Assembly (NCBI GenBank): GCA_041653635.1
Contig: JBAZFC010000001.1
Coordinates: forward strand, 868,001 to 932,000
Source of the DNA: CAIXOA01 sp041653635
Lineage (GTDB): Archaea; Micrarchaeota; Micrarchaeia; Anstonellales; Bilamarchaeaceae
DNA length: 64,000 bases
Direction: 5' to 3'
The notes beneath the pieces are model-generated. The model did no database searches and had not been told where the DNA came from. It saw only the letters and a list, made by a program, of their open reading frames with translations. The translations under genes were made by a program, and so were the position numbers. Below are positions 17,510 to 26,056 of the stretch, in pieces (the first letter of the stretch is position 1; each line of letters begins with the position of its first letter).

Positions 17510-18961
17510 TCATTTTAAGTCGTCATATGCCGACTTAAAGTCCTCCAAAGCGGCTTCAAGGTTCTCTGTAATCTCTTGAGCAATAACTTCTGGTTCAGGC
17601 AGGTTTTCAGACTCCTCTAAACTCTCGTCTTTCAACCAGAAGATATCTAGATTTGCCTTGTCTCTTTTCATTAGTTCATCGTAGCTAAATACCTTGAATC
17701 TCTCATTTTCCTTTCTCTCAAACCTATTTGTTGTGTTATAACACTTAATAAAATCCAACAAATCTTCGTATTTTAGCGAATTTGTCTTTAACGTAAAATG
17801 CTTATTCGTTCTCATATCATATATCCAAAGCTTCTTTGTCCATGGAGTTTCACTTGCAACTTTCCTCTCGAAGAATAGAACATTTGCCTTAACGCCTTGG
17901 GCGTAGAATACTCCTGTTGGCAGTCTCAAAAGAGTATGAACATCGCATTCGTGAAGTAGTTTTCTTCTTATTGTTTCTCCTGCTCCACCCTCGAACAAAA
18001 CATTGTCTGGGACTACTATGGCAGCTTTTCCATTTATTTTGAGAAGAGATTTGACGTGCTGAAGAAAATTCATTTGCTTGTTGGAGGTAGTGGACCAGAA
18101 ATCCTCCCGTTCATAAGTCAAAGACTCTTTACTCGTTTCTCCTTCCCCTCCAACTATTGTTACACTGCTCTTTTTCCCGAATGGAGGATTGGTAAGCACC
18201 ATATCAAAATGCTCACTTGGCATCGAGATTAGGCTATCTGTCACGGTAATTGGGCTTTCTTCACCATTTATGCCGTGGAGGTAGAGATTCATCACACAGA
18301 GCCTAGCCGTCGCATCAACAATCTCCCAACCTTTGAAAGTCTTATGCTTCAAAAATAACTTCTGCTGTTTATCAAGTTGGTAATTCTTTGAGATATAGTC
18401 ATGGGCAGCTAGAAAAAATCCTCCGGTGCCACAAGCCGGATCACATATGGTCATTCCAGACTCTGGTCGCATGACATCTACAATTGCTCTGATTAATTGC
18501 CTAGGAGTGAAATATTGGCCGGCACCACCTTTGACATCTTCTGCATTCTTTTGCAAAAGACCCTCATAGATATCACCCTTGATATCAATATCCATGCCTA
18601 GCCACGTCTCAGAGTTTATCATCTCAATAAGACGCTTCATCTTGGCAGGATCTTGAATTTTGTTCTGTGCCTTTCTGAAAATGACACCTAAAAGTCCCTT
18701 TTCTTTACCAAGGCTTTCTAGAACATGCCGATAATGCACTTCCAAGGCGTCTCCTTCCTTCTTTTGAAGACTCTGCCAATCCAAGCCCTTGGGGAGTTCT
18801 GAGGCTTTATTGAATGGAGGCTTTGTCTGCTCATCCGCCATTTTTAGGAATAACAGATAGGTAAGTTGCTCTACATAATCACCATAACTTACCCCATCAT
18901 CTCTCAGAACATCGCAATAATTCCATAATCTTTGGACAATTGTAGCGGATTCGTTAGCCAT
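17510..18961 (-). CDS. hsdM: type I restriction-modification DNA methyltransferase HsdM
   Basis: 483 residues. An HsdM N-terminal helical domain (about 1-130), FTPRQLIRAIVD (about 148), motif I DPACGTGGFF (about 175) and the N6-adenine catalytic motif NPPFGKK (about 262). It methylates adenine in the bipartite target set by HsdS and protects host DNA. Last gene of the R-S-M order; AAAAGGTGAAGAT gives a good ribosome site for ATG 18961. A bacterial-type system, likely acquired. Confidence 0.96.
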   Translation of the reverse strand: MANESATIVQRLWNYCDVLRDDGVSYGDYVEQLTYLLFLKMADEQTKPPFNKASELPKGLDWQSLQKKEGDALEVHYRHVLESLGKEKGLLGVIFRKAQNKIQDPAKMKRLIEMINSETWLGMDIDIKGDIYEGLLQKNAEDVKGGAGQYFTPRQLIRAIVDVMRPESGMTICDPACGTGGFFLAAHDYISKNYQLDKQQKLFLKHKTFKGWEIVDATARLCVMNLYLHGINGEESPITVTDSLISMPSEHFDMVLTNPPFGKKSSVTIVGGEGETSKESLTYEREDFWSTTSNKQMNFLQHVKSLLKINGKAAIVVPDNVLFEGGAGETIRRKLLHECDVHTLLRLPTGVFYAQGVKANVLFFERKVASETPWTKKLWIYDMRTNKHFTLKTNSLKYEDLLDFIKCYNTTNRFERKENERFKVFSYDELMKRDKANLDIFWLKDESLEESENLPEPEVIAQEITENLEAALEDFKSAYDDLK

Positions 18962-18965
18962 ATCT

Positions 18966-20327
18966 TCACCTTTTACGTCCCTTTCTTTCTATTTCATTCT
19001 TTGCTTTTTCAGCCTTTATTCTTTCTAGAAGTTTATTGGCTGGTTCATCAGATGGGTCTTGTGATGCGAGCCTTCCCTCAAAGGCTTTTCTAAGAATGGT
19101 TTGGCGCATCCGTTCGGCCTGCTTTAAGCTCTGGTCGATGATTTTTTCAGTTTCGTCTGCAACTGAGAGACGAAGTTCAATTTCTTTGATTACATTGCGT
19201 TGCTCAGTTATTGAAGGTAATCCTATTTGGATATAATAAACATCCTCTCGCCTAAGTCCTGGAATGGCAGTAGACTTATCTAATCTGCCTAAGTTCAGGC
19301 TTTTTAGTAAATAAAATAAGAATTTAATGTCCATTTCCGGATAGTCTGAGATATAATAGGTTGTATCAATAGGCCAACATGGCCCAGACGATAGATATAC
19401 AGTACCTACTGCGCCCTTTCTTCCTACTACCAAACAAGAATTTGTAAGAAGAGATTCTGTATGGGAGCCAACAATACCGCTAGATCCATAGACCGGAATG
19501 TTTCCTTGCGTATCTCGTTTTTCTTCTTGCAAGGCCTTTCCATATTCTAGAGAAATGAGGTCACCTAAGCGTATGCGTACCCAACCCCCAGGTAAATTTA
19601 GTAAATTTGAAGTTTCAGAAACAGGCAATTCTTTGTATTTTTTCCCCAACTTCTGTTTTCGTTCTTCTTTAATCCGTTCAAGCAACTTCGAAGCATCTTC
19701 AAGTTCATCTTTATGGTTTTTGCGCCATTTCTCAGTTAATTTGCCTTCAAAAGCAGCCTTTAGTACGGCTTGGCGATAGCGTTTCAACTCTGTCTTTGCG
19801 TTCTCCAAAGATTCTACTCCATTATCGATGTCTGAAAAAAGTTCTTCTATTTTGTTTATTATGCGTTGCTGCTCAGGTAATGGAGGTAAAAGAAATTCAA
19901 CGGACCTTAGCTGTTTCCCGTTTATAGCTTCGAATGTTGTCCCAGTTCCCAACCTAGCAATATCATTTTCTGAAGAACGTAATAGATACAATAAAAATCT
20001 TGAAGAGATGCCACCCAAAGGACGTATTGCTGCCAAACCTCGTCCGATGCATGATTTTTCTGGGCATATATTAGTAGGCCCAACCGGGGCGCGAACAGAT
20101 ATTAATACGTCTCCTTTCTCCGCGATTTTCTTGGGAATGGAACACCATGTTACCGCGATTGGGTACATCGCACTGAATTCAGTTTTACCTTGATAGAACG
20201 GCAACCCATCTTTATTTTTATTATAAGTAATTGACGGCGGTGATTGACCCTGGGTAATATCACTAAATTCTTCGAGTTTAACTTGTATCCATCCTTTTGG
20301 CAACTCCGGCAATTTTTCTTCATTCAT
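18966..20327 (-). CDS. hsdS: type I restriction specificity subunit HsdS
   Basis: 453 residues with the two-half design of HsdS: TRD1 at about 5-165 (starts LPKGWIQVKLEEFSDITQG; ends PLPEQQRIINKIEELF), a conserved helical spacer, then TRD2 at about 230-400 (LPGGWVRIRLGDLISLEYG; ends SITEQRNVIKEIELRL). Each TRD reads half of a split DNA target. The ATG overlaps the hsdR stop by four bases (ATGA), so the two are translationally coupled. Confidence 0.95.
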   Translation of the reverse strand: MNEEKLPELPKGWIQVKLEEFSDITQGQSPPSITYNKNKDGLPFYQGKTEFSAMYPIAVTWCSIPKKIAEKGDVLISVRAPVGPTNICPEKSCIGRGLAAIRPLGGISSRFLLYLLRSSENDIARLGTGTTFEAINGKQLRSVEFLLPPLPEQQRIINKIEELFSDIDNGVESLENAKTELKRYRQAVLKAAFEGKLTEKWRKNHKDELEDASKLLERIKEERKQKLGKKYKELPVSETSNLLNLPGGWVRIRLGDLISLEYGKALQEEKRDTQGNIPVYGSSGIVGSHTESLLTNSCLVVGRKGAVGTVYLSSGPCWPIDTTYYISDYPEMDIKFLFYLLKSLNLGRLDKSTAIPGLRREDVYYIQIGLPSITEQRNVIKEIELRLSVADETEKIIDQSLKQAERMRQTILRKAFEGRLASQDPSDEPANKLLERIKAEKAKNEIERKGRKR

Positions 20328-23062
20328 GCCACAAGCGCCTCATTAAGTTCAGCCAGAATCTTATCCGTATCCCTCCCGAAGACTTGATAGAACTTCACTG
20401 CACCCCCTTGTTCGTAGAATGGTGCTAACCCGAAATCATCAATAGTTATCTCTAGAGAGGTAGCTATATGGTCCTTTATCATTGTAAGCCATTCCATTTG
20501 CTGAGGTGTGAATTGTTGCCCGGCTTTTTCATGTTTTCCAATCCACTCTTTGAAGCGATGCTCTACTTCTTCTGAGTACGGCTCCAGAACTTCTCTCTCG
20601 CCTACTGCAAAACGAACAAGAGAGATTATATCTGTCAAAAGCTTTGTTGGACCGGCCCCGCGAACTTTGGACTTTTCCAGTTTCTTATACGCCTTCCAAA
20701 CGCTCACAGGGCTGAGGCTATAGGGAGATTTGGAGAGTGCTTGGGCAAGCTGCTGAACCTGCTCATAAGTAACGTGTCTTCTGGAGTACGGCTTACTATA
20801 AAGAATTTGCAAGGCAGTTAGCTCATCCTTATTCTCTTCAATAAAACGCTTGAAGGTAGCAATTGTACTCTTAGCAGTGGTATCGTCATAGCCTGTTGAA
20901 ACAAGCCTATCCTGGCTTACCGTGTCTATAATTTGCTCGCTTCTATTCCTCGCTTCAATTAAAGCATTCCTCAAAGATGGACTATCAAAGGGCGCACAAG
21001 CAGTTTTAGTCAGTTCATCGGAAGCTTTTCTAACCTGTTGTTCATTTGGTTCGGCAGTCTTAAACAGCTCCTTGGCTTTTTCTACCTTCTTATCTGGATC
21101 TATGGCATCCATTATCTGGTTGATTATTTGTTTCATGCTTTGCTTGGCTTTGCCCTCAATTTCCTTCCTCTCACCTTCATCCAATTCCCTATCTAGTCTG
21201 GCAAGTCGTCCGGCTAAGGAAGAAAGCGTATCTTTATCTTTATTGCCAAGAGCCACGGATAAAAGCAATTTGTAAAAAGGAACGGTCTTTTTCTTCTCTA
21301 ATGACCTGGAATCCGTCTTATCTGTTTCGCATACTCCCACTGCATCAACTATCACAAAATGAGTTTTGTGCAAAGCATCCGGAGTTACGGCTCTCAAATC
21401 AGTATCTGAAACGGTTCTCGTACCCCTCCCCTTCATCTGTTCGAAATATGTCCTTGACCGCACTTCTCTCATAAAAACAAGGCATTCTAATGGGCGTATA
21501 TCCGTCCCCGTGGATATCATATCAACCGTAACTGCTATCCGTGGATTGTATGAATTTCTAAAACTGGCAATCAAATCCTCCGCTTTTTCGCCAGTCGTCT
21601 TATAAGTAATTTTCTTACAGAAATCATTGCCTTTTCCGAATTCCTCACGAGCTATTTGGACTATATCTTCGGCATGAGAGTCATCCTTTGCAAAAATAAG
21701 TGTTTTTGGAACTTCCGTCCGCCCGGGGAAGATATCAGTAAATAACAGGTCCTTGAAAGTTTTGATGACTGTGCGAATTTGGTCTGGGGCGACAACCGCC
21801 CGGTCTAATTGTGATGGCGAGTACTCTAAACCTTCATCCAACTGTTGCCATTTAACCCTTCTAGAAAGCTTATCACGAACATCAATATAGTAACCTGCGT
21901 CTACTTTACTTCCTTTGGTAGTTATCTCGGTTCTTATCTTATAAATGTCATAACCAACGTTTATTCCGTCGGCAACAGCTCGGTCGTGACCGTACTCAGT
22001 TACGAGATTTTGTTTAAAGAAGCCCAGGGTTTGTTTCGCAGGAGTGGCGGTAAGACCAATATCAAAAGCATCAAAATAGTCTAATACCTGCCTCCAAACA
22101 TTGTATATTGAGCGATGACATTCGTCTATTATTACTACGTCAAACATCTCAATTGGAACTGAAGAATTATAGACAACGTCTTTGGGTCTTCCAAACAATT
22201 CAGGATTATCAAATAATGATGCTTCTTCCAATTCTGGTTCAATCTCCTTCCCGCTCAATATCGAATAAAGCCTCTGAATGGTAGTGATACAAACATTACT
22301 AACCGGATCTATATTACTGGTTGTGAGATGTTGAACATTATACAAATCAGTAAATTTTCTTCCGTCATCCGGAGTAACAAACTGCATAAATTCTTTCTTT
22401 GCCTGCCTGCCAAGATTGCTTCTGTCCACTAAGAAAAGAACTCTCCTTGCCTTTCCAAATTTTATGAGTCGGTATATTGAATTTACTGCAGTGTAAGTCT
22501 TTCCGCTTCCAGAAGCCATTTGTATTAAGGCTCTCGGTTTGCCGCTAGCAAGCGATTTTTCAAGATTTGTGATAGCCTCAACCTGGCAGGGCCTAAGACC
22601 TTCTTTTATCAACGGAGGCAGTTTTTTCAGTCTGGCCCTTAAAGTTGTGTCATCATTGGCCCATTCCAAAAGAGTCTCTGGTCTATGAAAGGCAAAAACT
22701 TGTCTGGACCGGGCGTCTGGATCACGTTTGTCCCGAAAAAAAGTCTCTACACCAGTACTTTCATACGCAAATGGTAATGGCTCATGAACCTGGGGTAGAT
22801 TTTTAGGAACTCCGGCGATGTATTTTTCGGTTTGCTCAGCCACGCCACTAAGCGTAGTTCCTTCAGGTTTGGCCTCCAAAACGCCGACCGCCTTTCGGTC
22901 TACAAAAAGCAGGTAATCCGTAGGTCCGGTCTTAAGTGGAAACTCCCTTACGGCGACACCAAAAGAAGCCCCTAAATCCATCTCTTTTAGATCTTGCACT
23001 TTCCAGCCTGCCAGCTCTAGCAGTTCATCAATTTTTTGTCTCGCTTCTTCCTCGGGTTTCAT
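20324..23062 (-). CDS. hsdR: type I restriction endonuclease subunit HsdR (EcoEI-like)
   Basis: 912 residues. N-terminal nuclease: GPTDYLLFVDRKAVGVLEAKP (about 46-66), the D...ExK pattern. SF2 translocase: Walker A MASGSGKTYTA (about 182-192), DECH (about 315), TATPAK, and MKGRGTRT. The C-terminal region resembles EcoEI R. It translocates DNA and cuts unmethylated sites. Minus-strand TATA-like CTATTTATTAATT lies at about 23100, so the operon has its own promoter separate from radC. Confidence 0.96.
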   Translation of the reverse strand: MKPEEEARQKIDELLELAGWKVQDLKEMDLGASFGVAVREFPLKTGPTDYLLFVDRKAVGVLEAKPEGTTLSGVAEQTEKYIAGVPKNLPQVHEPLPFAYESTGVETFFRDKRDPDARSRQVFAFHRPETLLEWANDDTTLRARLKKLPPLIKEGLRPCQVEAITNLEKSLASGKPRALIQMASGSGKTYTAVNSIYRLIKFGKARRVLFLVDRSNLGRQAKKEFMQFVTPDDGRKFTDLYNVQHLTTSNIDPVSNVCITTIQRLYSILSGKEIEPELEEASLFDNPELFGRPKDVVYNSSVPIEMFDVVIIDECHRSIYNVWRQVLDYFDAFDIGLTATPAKQTLGFFKQNLVTEYGHDRAVADGINVGYDIYKIRTEITTKGSKVDAGYYIDVRDKLSRRVKWQQLDEGLEYSPSQLDRAVVAPDQIRTVIKTFKDLLFTDIFPGRTEVPKTLIFAKDDSHAEDIVQIAREEFGKGNDFCKKITYKTTGEKAEDLIASFRNSYNPRIAVTVDMISTGTDIRPLECLVFMREVRSRTYFEQMKGRGTRTVSDTDLRAVTPDALHKTHFVIVDAVGVCETDKTDSRSLEKKKTVPFYKLLLSVALGNKDKDTLSSLAGRLARLDRELDEGERKEIEGKAKQSMKQIINQIMDAIDPDKKVEKAKELFKTAEPNEQQVRKASDELTKTACAPFDSPSLRNALIEARNRSEQIIDTVSQDRLVSTGYDDTTAKSTIATFKRFIEENKDELTALQILYSKPYSRRHVTYEQVQQLAQALSKSPYSLSPVSVWKAYKKLEKSKVRGAGPTKLLTDIISLVRFAVGEREVLEPYSEEVEHRFKEWIGKHEKAGQQFTPQQMEWLTMIKDHIATSLEITIDDFGLAPFYEQGGAVKFYQVFGRDTDKILAELNEALVA

Positions 23063-23137
23063 CGTACAATCCTCAGTTTTATTGTGAATAATGTCAAAGA
23101 TAATTAATAAATAGCTATACCTGCGCTCAGAAGATAA

Positions 23138-23845
23138 CTAGCTCATTAAAACACCCATTTCAGCCAAGCTGGCATAATTTTCTGTGTTTTTTCCAATTAT
23201 TATGTGGTCCAGTAATCTTAAGCCGACCAAATTACAGGCGTTGAGAATTTCGGTTGTTATTGAAATATCATCTTCTGAAGGCGTTGGGTCACCAGAGGGA
23301 TGATTATGTACCAGTATCAAGCCACATGCACTCCGTTGAATAGCTTCACGAATTACTTCACTTGTTTTGATAATTATTCTCGCAGAATTTCCCTTGTAAA
23401 GTTCTATATTCGATATCGGCCTATTCTTAATGTCTACCAGAACGACGTTGAAATACTCTTTTTTTGCATTTTGAAGGTATGGTGTATGAAATTTGGTTAC
23501 ATACTGGATGATATCTTTTGCTGTTTTAATCCTCTTAAAATCCCCGGCCTCTTCTCTCAGAAGCCTCTTTCCAACTTCTAGTGCAGCCTTTACCTGGGCG
23601 GCTTTGGCTAGCCCAATGCCTCCGATGCTTTGTAACTCAGAAACAGAAGCCACATCTAAGGCTCTAAGGCTGCCAAAATGGTTCAAAAGGCGCCTGGCAA
23701 GGTCCTCAGCGTTATATCCTTTTCCACCAGTCCTGAGTAGGATGGCCAGTAATTTAGCGGAATTAAGGTGTTCTGGGCCGTTTTTGACCAGTAATTCGCG
23801 AGGTCTCTCTTCCTCAACCCATTCCCTTATCGGAGTATTTGGCAT
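23138..23845 (-). CDS. radC: RadC-family JAMM protein
   Basis: 235 residues: an N-terminal UPF0758/HhH part (residues about 8-95, LQSIGGIGLAKAAQV) and a C-terminal JAB/MPN+ domain with the metal motif HNHPSGDPTPSEDD at about 178-191 and the upstream Glu of the JAMM core. RadC is a widespread bacterial protein, often carried on mobile and defence islands; its biochemical role is still unclear and the old DNA repair name is doubtful. A minus-strand TATA box (CTATTTATA) is at 23876-23884, about 30 bases before the ATG. Confidence 0.93.
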   Translation of the reverse strand: MPNTPIREWVEEERPRELLVKNGPEHLNSAKLLAILLRTGGKGYNAEDLARRLLNHFGSLRALDVASVSELQSIGGIGLAKAAQVKAALEVGKRLLREEAGDFKRIKTAKDIIQYVTKFHTPYLQNAKKEYFNVVLVDIKNRPISNIELYKGNSARIIIKTSEVIREAIQRSACGLILVHNHPSGDPTPSEDDISITTEILNACNLVGLRLLDHIIIGKNTENYASLAEMGVLMS

Positions 23846-23875
23846 TGAAACACATTAAAGAAAGGTCTTGTGGCG

Positions 23876-23884
23876 TATAAATAG
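23876..23884 (-). promoter_or_regulatory. TATA box of radC
   Basis: CTATTTATA on the minus strand, about 30 bases before the radC ATG; a leaderless or near-leaderless transcript fits. The box sits in the short gap after the convergent-reading nuclease-like gene, so radC is not simply read through from it. Confidence 0.55.
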
Positions 23885-23935
23885 GTTTCTGGGGGGGATT
23901 GCCAGTAATATCGCCAAAACAGAGTTTCAGTCCGT

Positions 23936-24925
23936 TTATTCCTTCACACGCTTGGATGATATTCTTGTTGCCTCCTTGAGTGTAGAACTTGTAAATAGTG
24001 TGTCTATCATACACCATAATCTTCCGTTAGACCAAATTACTCCGTTTGGCACTTCTTTTCTTGGTTGAAAACTTTCTCCCAGCCACAAAAGATAATGGTT
24101 TTTGATCTTACCCTTTTTAATTTCTGAAATGAATTCATTTACATCTGCTACAGCTTCGTATCTTTCTACGTGGTGTATAGATTGAAGCTTGCCATCATAT
24201 CTAAAAGCAATATAATTGGGTGGAATCTTTGGCCAATTCTTTCCTTGTGGATAAAAATATTTTCCCTTTTTGTACACTATGTCTTTCCAGGCAATTTTGC
24301 TCCAACTAGGAGTGTCATCTCTTAACGATACCACATATACCCAATTTGATTCTTTGTTTTCCATAACAACAACCTCCGTTAGATAAGTCTTAAGTTCATT
24401 AAATAAATGTTTTTCCATGTGAGGTACTTCGGCATAAATCTTCTCAATAAGCTTTATTATATCCCTCCAAGCTAGTGATTTGATAGGTATTCCATACAAA
24501 GAATCTCTAAACTGCTGTTTGACATATTCTTCACTACAGTCGCTTAGTACGATAAACATCCTTCTTGGGTTCTTGAACCCACCGAATCGAGATATGTACT
24601 TCTTTAATTGATCTGTCGAAGGTAAATTCCATCCTTTTTTGGCTTCGATTAGGAAGAAAAACTGATTGTTGATAACTATTTCAACATCCGTAAATCCAGA
24701 GTCTTTGCCTGCTTCTTGTAGTTTTATTACTACATTGTTAAACCTAATCTTTTTCTGATAAACGTGTTCGATTATAGCTTTCAATAGTTTTGGAGATTTT
24801 GCTATGACATACGCAAGACTAAAACTTAGATCATTTTCATCTGTTCCTAGAAGTTGAAAGATACTTTTTACCTCTTCCTGATGGATGAATATGCTTGATT
24901 GGGCGCGATTGGCCATAGCACCCAT
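23936..24925 (-). CDS. PD-(D/E)XK nuclease-like protein
   Basis: 329 residues. The N-terminal 150 residues show the restriction-endonuclease-like core: a helix-rich start, GFTDVEIVINNQFFFLIEAKKGW at about 77-98 (Asp, then ExK with hydrophobic strands), and a following strand MFIVLSDC. The C-terminal half (Trp/Tyr-rich, WSKIAWKDIVYKKGKYF) is unrecognised. The start may be 24925 or 24916. It could be a restriction or abortive-infection nuclease. Confidence 0.75.
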   Translation of the reverse strand: MGAMANRAQSSIFIHQEEVKSIFQLLGTDENDLSFSLAYVIAKSPKLLKAIIEHVYQKKIRFNNVVIKLQEAGKDSGFTDVEIVINNQFFFLIEAKKGWNLPSTDQLKKYISRFGGFKNPRRMFIVLSDCSEEYVKQQFRDSLYGIPIKSLAWRDIIKLIEKIYAEVPHMEKHLFNELKTYLTEVVVMENKESNWVYVVSLRDDTPSWSKIAWKDIVYKKGKYFYPQGKNWPKIPPNYIAFRYDGKLQSIHHVERYEAVADVNEFISEIKKGKIKNHYLLWLGESFQPRKEVPNGVIWSNGRLWCMIDTLFTSSTLKEATRISSKRVKE

Positions 24926-24982
24926 TCGTTCATTATTGTTTTAAGCTTATTGCACATGGCGACAAATAATTTACTTATTATC

Positions 24983-25432
24983 TTAAGCCTCACGCCCATT
25001 TTCATAAAATGATGGTTTCGGATAGTTATATTTATCCGCATCTATGTCGAAAAAGATGAAAGCACCAAATTTGTATCTAAATCTTCCGGCCATATCGGTC
25101 ATTCCCTTGATCCTCTCGCCATCGCCACCTTCGTGATCAGGATTTTTAGCTGTTTTAATTTCGATAACTAAGAGATTTTCCGATGTACCTCTTAGATGAA
25201 TGATTATATCCGGTCTAATGTTTGTAAAACCAAACTTCTTCACTAATGCCATGTCTCGGTTGTATTCGCAATCAACATGCCATTCAGGAAATTCGGATTG
25301 TAAATATTCGGCCAGTTTATGTGATATGCTCCATTCTCCAACTTCGTACTTAAATAAAAGTAAGTCGTTCTTCAAAAGCAACCATATCGCACGATTCACT
25401 TTTTCTTTAATATCCTGCAGTTCGTATTTCAC
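24983..25432 (-). CDS. small PD-(D/E)XK nuclease-like protein
   Basis: 149 residues. NIRPDIIIHLRG and LLVIEIKTAKNPDHEG (about 84-116) give the Asp and ExK positions of a minimal PD-(D/E)XK core; the C-terminal FGAFIFFDID strand completes it. The first 60 residues are helical with an acidic-aromatic stretch. It lies 57 bases upstream of the larger nuclease-like gene on the same strand and may be co-transcribed with it. Confidence 0.72.
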   Translation of the reverse strand: MKYELQDIKEKVNRAIWLLLKNDLLLFKYEVGEWSISHKLAEYLQSEFPEWHVDCEYNRDMALVKKFGFTNIRPDIIIHLRGTSENLLVIEIKTAKNPDHEGGDGERIKGMTDMAGRFRYKFGAFIFFDIDADKYNYPKPSFYENGREA

Positions 25433-25484
25433 ATGAAGTCTCTGATAAGAATATTTATTTAAACTAGATTGATGATATGATAAA

Positions 25485-26021
25485 ATGGGATTGACAATAC
25501 AACAAAAGAGCTTATATGTGATAATTTATAACGCAACACAAATCTCACGGTCGCTAGGCAAAACTTTCTCAAAAGATAAAGACAAATTAACGAACTTTAA
25601 GATTGAAATGTTCAGACTAATAAAAAGATTAATTTCTCTTATGGAAGATGATAAACTAGAAGAAAAGGACATACTCGGTGCGATGGAGGAATTAGAGGCG
25701 AAGTTTGCTGTTTCTTTTGGTCAGGCACAAAAACCAATTAATGTGATACTCAAATACCACTTCTATCTTAATAAGATTAATAATGAACGAATTAGAAGGC
25801 TACTCAATTGTCCCATAGATAAGGTCGTTCTCAATCGTCTAAATAAATTAGGTGTTCTCAAAGAGTTAGAATTGGACAAGGAAGGTTTAACTGGTATAAA
25901 TCGCGACTACTATGATAAGCTACAGGGGGCAATTGAAAAGAAATCTTCAGTCCGAATTGATTTTGATAAGATATGGGATGAAGAAATTTTAAAAAGGAAT
26001 AAACTGTTAGAGATTATCTAG
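25485..26021 (+). CDS. helical protein of unknown function
   Basis: 178 residues, almost entirely helical and charged, with a winged-helix-like middle (NERIRRLLNCPIDKVVLNRLNKLGVLKELEL, about 100-130 in shorter words). No family recognised. It diverges from the small nuclease-like gene; the 52-base gap holds AT-rich TATA-like sequence (ATATTTATTTAAAC) that could serve both directions. It may regulate its divergent neighbour (inference). Confidence 0.5.
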   Translation: MGLTIQQKSLYVIIYNATQISRSLGKTFSKDKDKLTNFKIEMFRLIKRLISLMEDDKLEEKDILGAMEELEAKFAVSFGQAQKPINVILKYHFYLNKINNERIRRLLNCPIDKVVLNRLNKLGVLKELELDKEGLTGINRDYYDKLQGAIEKKSSVRIDFDKIWDEEILKRNKLLEII

Positions 26022-26056
26022 GTAAACGCGCAGGTTAAACCTCGCGTTTGAAACAA

